Of a stretch of DNA of 64,000 bases, positions 61,146-64,000 are shown in pieces. The notes under the pieces were generated by a model that worked only from the letters and a program-made list of their open reading frames with translations, had not been told where the DNA came from and made no database searches. The position numbers and the translations under genes were made by a program. Positions within the stretch are counted from its first letter, which is position 1. The number at the start of each line of letters is the position of its first letter. The stretch comes from Parelaphostrongylus tenuis. Its lineage: Eukaryota; Nematoda; Chromadorea; Rhabditida; Metastrongylidae. The DNA lies in the NCBI GenBank assembly GCA_019055375.1, contig JAHQIW010004262.1:62001-126000 (forward strand). Reading direction: 5' to 3'.

Positions 61146-61322
61146 CAAAATAATCCAAAAAAAGAATGTTTTTAGCCTAAACGAGGTGGGAAAGCCAGGG
61201 CCATACACCGGTGTTCCGGACGTTCGTCCTCCTCGTCAATGACTCCCTTTTCTTTTTTCTTTTTTTTTTGGATTATTTTGAATGTTTATTACGAGGTTTT
61301 AGAAACAGTCGGTTTTTTTTTT
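61146..61322. mobile_element. 177-base insertion with a 12-bp target duplication
   Basis: GAATTCTCTTTT occurs at 61134-61145 and again at 61323-61334, flanking an insert absent from the matching place (near 40605) of the left duplication. The insert starts with CAAAATAATCCAAAAAAAGA and has its near-complement at about 61256-61280, then a tail ending in a run of T. Confidence 0.75.
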
Positions 61323-63240
61323 GAATTCTCTTTTGTCTGTTTTCTGAAAGATAGTTGAAAGCAGCGCTGCAGAACTATTGGCCCTGTTATGAGTTTATAA
61401 TGAATAATGGTAGAAACTGGATAAGCAGTTCTATGTTGTAGCAGTTTCGTGTCGTTTTATTTAACTTGATGAGCGATGAACAATTTTGTTGCAGTATTCT
61501 TCCTGTACTGTGATACGACGTTGTACTTGATAAGAAAATTATTACCGGTGCTTCGAAAAAAACTGATATATCCGAGGTCGTGTGAACACAGTATTTCGCA
61601 GCGCTATTTTTACTACATGGTGTTACTGATCCTTGATGAGACCATATCAATATTGTCGTAATCAATTTGCGAAACTTTTCACCTGACAAAACTCCGTTTT
61701 ATTCTATATGTAGTATAAGTTGCAAGTTAGGTCATTTATAAAATTTGGAAAAAAATGTTTCATCTACATTAGAAGCAGTTGAGAATATGGTTTACCATAT
61801 AGTGGGCATTCAGTTTTCCTACTTGTTGATTAGTAGATGCACTTTTGTTTCCAAATTTGAACAATTGTTGTAATAATGTCTGATTGATTTATTCTGTGGC
61901 AGGAAAGAGATCCACTGGGTGTGTCGTTAAAAGAATCCCGGATATATTTGAACATTCTCTTTTCTGAACGATACATAAAGGCAAATACCGCTGTTTACTA
62001 GAAAACGTGTATCAGTATGAAAAAACGCAGATCAGCCTGAGAGGGTTCTGAGAGAGTTCTGAGACAGGCTGGTGTAGGATGATTGGAACTGACGTCGTTG
62101 TTATCATTTTGGATAATGCCGTATAGGACTGCTCACCACTCCATGGTTAGGACAGCGGGAAACCATAATTCCTACATAGGTACCTTCTTCTATCTACTGC
62201 AGTTAAAACTTGAAAAGCTGAAGACAGTTTTGAACGCCAGTATCGATCATCATCTATAGCTAATAAATTGCTCGACTTCTTCAAGTAAAAATCATTTAGA
62301 GGAGGAATTATTAGAAATGAAATTGCCATGTGTCACCATTCTTAAAGACTTTGATTTTAGGTTAATTACGATGATTGTCCACATATTCTGGGCACTTTTA
62401 TCAATTTTCCACATATTGTTTGTTATTTGGACAGACAAACACAGTTCCGCTCTTCACTGATGCTGTCAATTGGGGGCCTGAAATCTTAAAGTATAAAGTG
62501 ATCGTAATATCAAATCAACCAAAAATGGCTGAGAGCGCAACATTAAGAAAGAAAATACTACGACCTGGGCTTCCGAGTTCATCAAACACAGAAAGAAGAA
62601 ATCTCTCAACTTGTTTTATGAGATTTTTTGAAAATCTTTTGAATTAAGTGATGCTATGTAAACCGTGTTAGAAGTGGCAAATTGCCAGGATAATGTAGTT
62701 TACATAGAAGTCAAAACTCAACAAACGCGAATTCTTTTTCTTGAAAATAAATTGATACAGGTCTTGAAGCAAGCATTATGCTTCGTTTTTTTTTCTCAGT
62801 CGATATCTTCTTCGACCGAGTTTCACCCCAAGGCATCATAACTGCGCATTTTGCCAACTGCAAAATTTTTTTTTTCGGAGGAAGCCTGTTCCCTAATTCG
62901 CAGAATCACCAATGAGATTAGGATTCAAATTCAAGTAGTCGAAGCTGAGCACTCGGGCATCTCAAATCTCCTTTATGTTTGATACCTTCCATCTACTTTG
63001 TTCTCATTAAAATTTTGACAAGATTCAATCTTATTAACCGCTATAGCAAAATCTTTCACGAGAGTCTCCTTGAAGGATATGTCCAACGCTATGAATCTAA
63101 ACTCATCACAACACAATTTTATGCAGTTTACTGCACTGAACTGACTAGTTCACCCATGTGATTTCTTAGTTTAGTGCTGTTGTAATGCTACAATAAATAG
63201 CGATGAAATAAATGTCCATCTCAAACATATCACAGTGAAA

Positions 63241-63597
63241 TCAGTTGCCGCTCACAACAGCAGATGCTGAGAAGAAGTGCGATCCAAACGGGCCCAATGC
63301 TAACATCCGAATTGCTCTGGTCACTACACTTTGCCACATCGTTCTCGACCAATTGGCCATGATAATGTTTGTGGTCTACACATTTTTTTCGCTTTACGAA
63401 ATAAAGCTTGCACAAAAAGAAAGCTGCTCATACCGAGATGGTTCCTCCAATTGTCAAGTGTTGCGGAGGAACAGCAGCAGTCTCTATGGGTCCGTTACAC
63501 ATCATTGGAGCAGGAGCTGCTCCACCAGCCGGCGGCATTTTAATGCAAATTCCAGTGACCGTGTTGCCGACGACGATGCAATTCTGTGGCATACCGA
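63241..63597 (-). CDS. Secreted-protein family copy G, exons 4-5 (partial)
   Basis: The gene runs off the right edge on the minus strand. Exon 4 (63434-63597) follows the acceptor TTTTTGTAG and encodes GMPQNCIVVGNTVTGIC, an alanine- and proline-rich insert three residues longer than in copies A and F, and PPQHLTIGGTIS. A 58-base intron with donor GTATGAG and acceptor GTGTAG leads to exon 5 (63241-63375), TTNIIMANWSRTMWQSVVTR through SAVVSGN and TGA. Both exons are open with good splice sites. Exon 3 should lie beyond 64000, since intron 3 here carries a tRNA-derived repeat. Whether the rest is intact cannot be seen. Confidence 0.75.
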
Positions 63598-63849
63598 CTA
63601 CAAAAACTATGAGCTAGAACGATGCCTTCTACTGAAATAGAAAACTTAAAGAAAGCAGGATAGTAATAGCACTGATCACAGATTTTCCTTCCACAAATTC
63701 CTTGAAACGATTGCAATATCCTTCTCAAAAAAAAAGATTATGGAAAAAATGTCAAAAATTACATTGATTGTAGAGGTTTCAATTCTGGTACCACTACAAT
63801 AATTTCACTTTTCTTTCAGAAGACTTGCTAGTAGTGCTCTGGAAAATAT

Positions 63850-64000
63850 CCAATGATTTTGAGTGATGCGCAAAACTTTCGCATTAGGCGGAAGTAGAAC
63901 TCGCATCTCATCCAATTCGAGAGCGCGTGCTCTAACCCATTAACCCATTACACTACCTACGTCTGTTTTACTATCACTCTTTTTACGCTACAATGCATCA
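63850..64000 (-). repeat. tRNA-derived short repeat, family 2, cut by the window edge
   Basis: Plus-strand text GAGTGATGCGCAAAACTTTC, GTAGAACTCGCATCTCATCC and GAGCGCGTGCTCTAACCCAT aligns with the 13385-13620 copy. It lies in intron 3 of copy G. Confidence 0.65.

Larger units (their letters stand above)
59278..63640. repeat. Segmental duplication, right copy
   Basis: Partner of 39370-43150. It is longer, in part because of a 177-base insertion at 61146-61322, and it ends at exons 4-5 of copy G. The frames within it mirror those of the left copy in position but carry no known motif. Confidence 0.7.

Overview
The window reads as AT-rich, intron-rich animal DNA from a nematode. The signs are degenerate TTAGGC (nematode telomere) units at 20.86-21.0 kb, short introns with GT...TTTCAG borders, mariner, RTE and Penelope-like remnants, two tRNA-derived short repeat families, and a cluster of small secreted-protein genes. 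A strongylid (hookworm-like) worm is my inference; nothing in the window names a species. Nothing prokaryotic is present: no operons, Shine-Dalgarno sites, CRISPR or rRNA.

The main content is a tandem and inverted family of five-exon genes for a small secreted protein of about 223 residues, which I cannot name. Copy A (minus, 3880-5337) is intact from ATG to stop with every splice site. Copies D (plus, 37220-39086) and F (minus, 42762-44305) keep all five exons but each carries one single-base frameshift. Copy G (minus, from 63241) has intact exons 4-5 and runs off the right edge. Copies B, C, H and E are decayed. Exon sizes and phases match in A, D and F, with small exon-length variants, so one gene model was read across all copies.

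Layout. 0-3.9 kb: short repeats and a mariner remnant. 3.9-13.3 kb: copies A, B, C and a hairpin element. 13.4-20.5 kb: short repeats, a small inverted-repeat element, RTE pieces, and one of two inverted fragments of a gene resembling the C-terminus of the GPI-anchor acyltransferase GWT1/PIG-W. 20.5-26.0 kb: an unprocessed pseudogene of proteasome lid subunit Rpn9/PSMD13, with telomere-like DNA and a tRNA-like repeat in its first intron. 27.7-28.7 kb: the second, inverted GWT1-like fragment. 28.9-36.2 kb: two hammerhead-ribozyme-like motifs and a 5.5-kb palindrome whose 2.4-kb centre holds a Penelope-like reverse transcriptase remnant. 37.2-64 kb: copies D, F, H, E, G, two 4-kb segments duplicated 20 kb apart, two more mariner remnants and more short repeats.

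Only copy A, and possibly D, F and G, could make protein. The rest is duplication debris and mobile DNA, as expected for a fast-evolving multigene region. Similarity calls are from reading translations by eye; no database search was possible.
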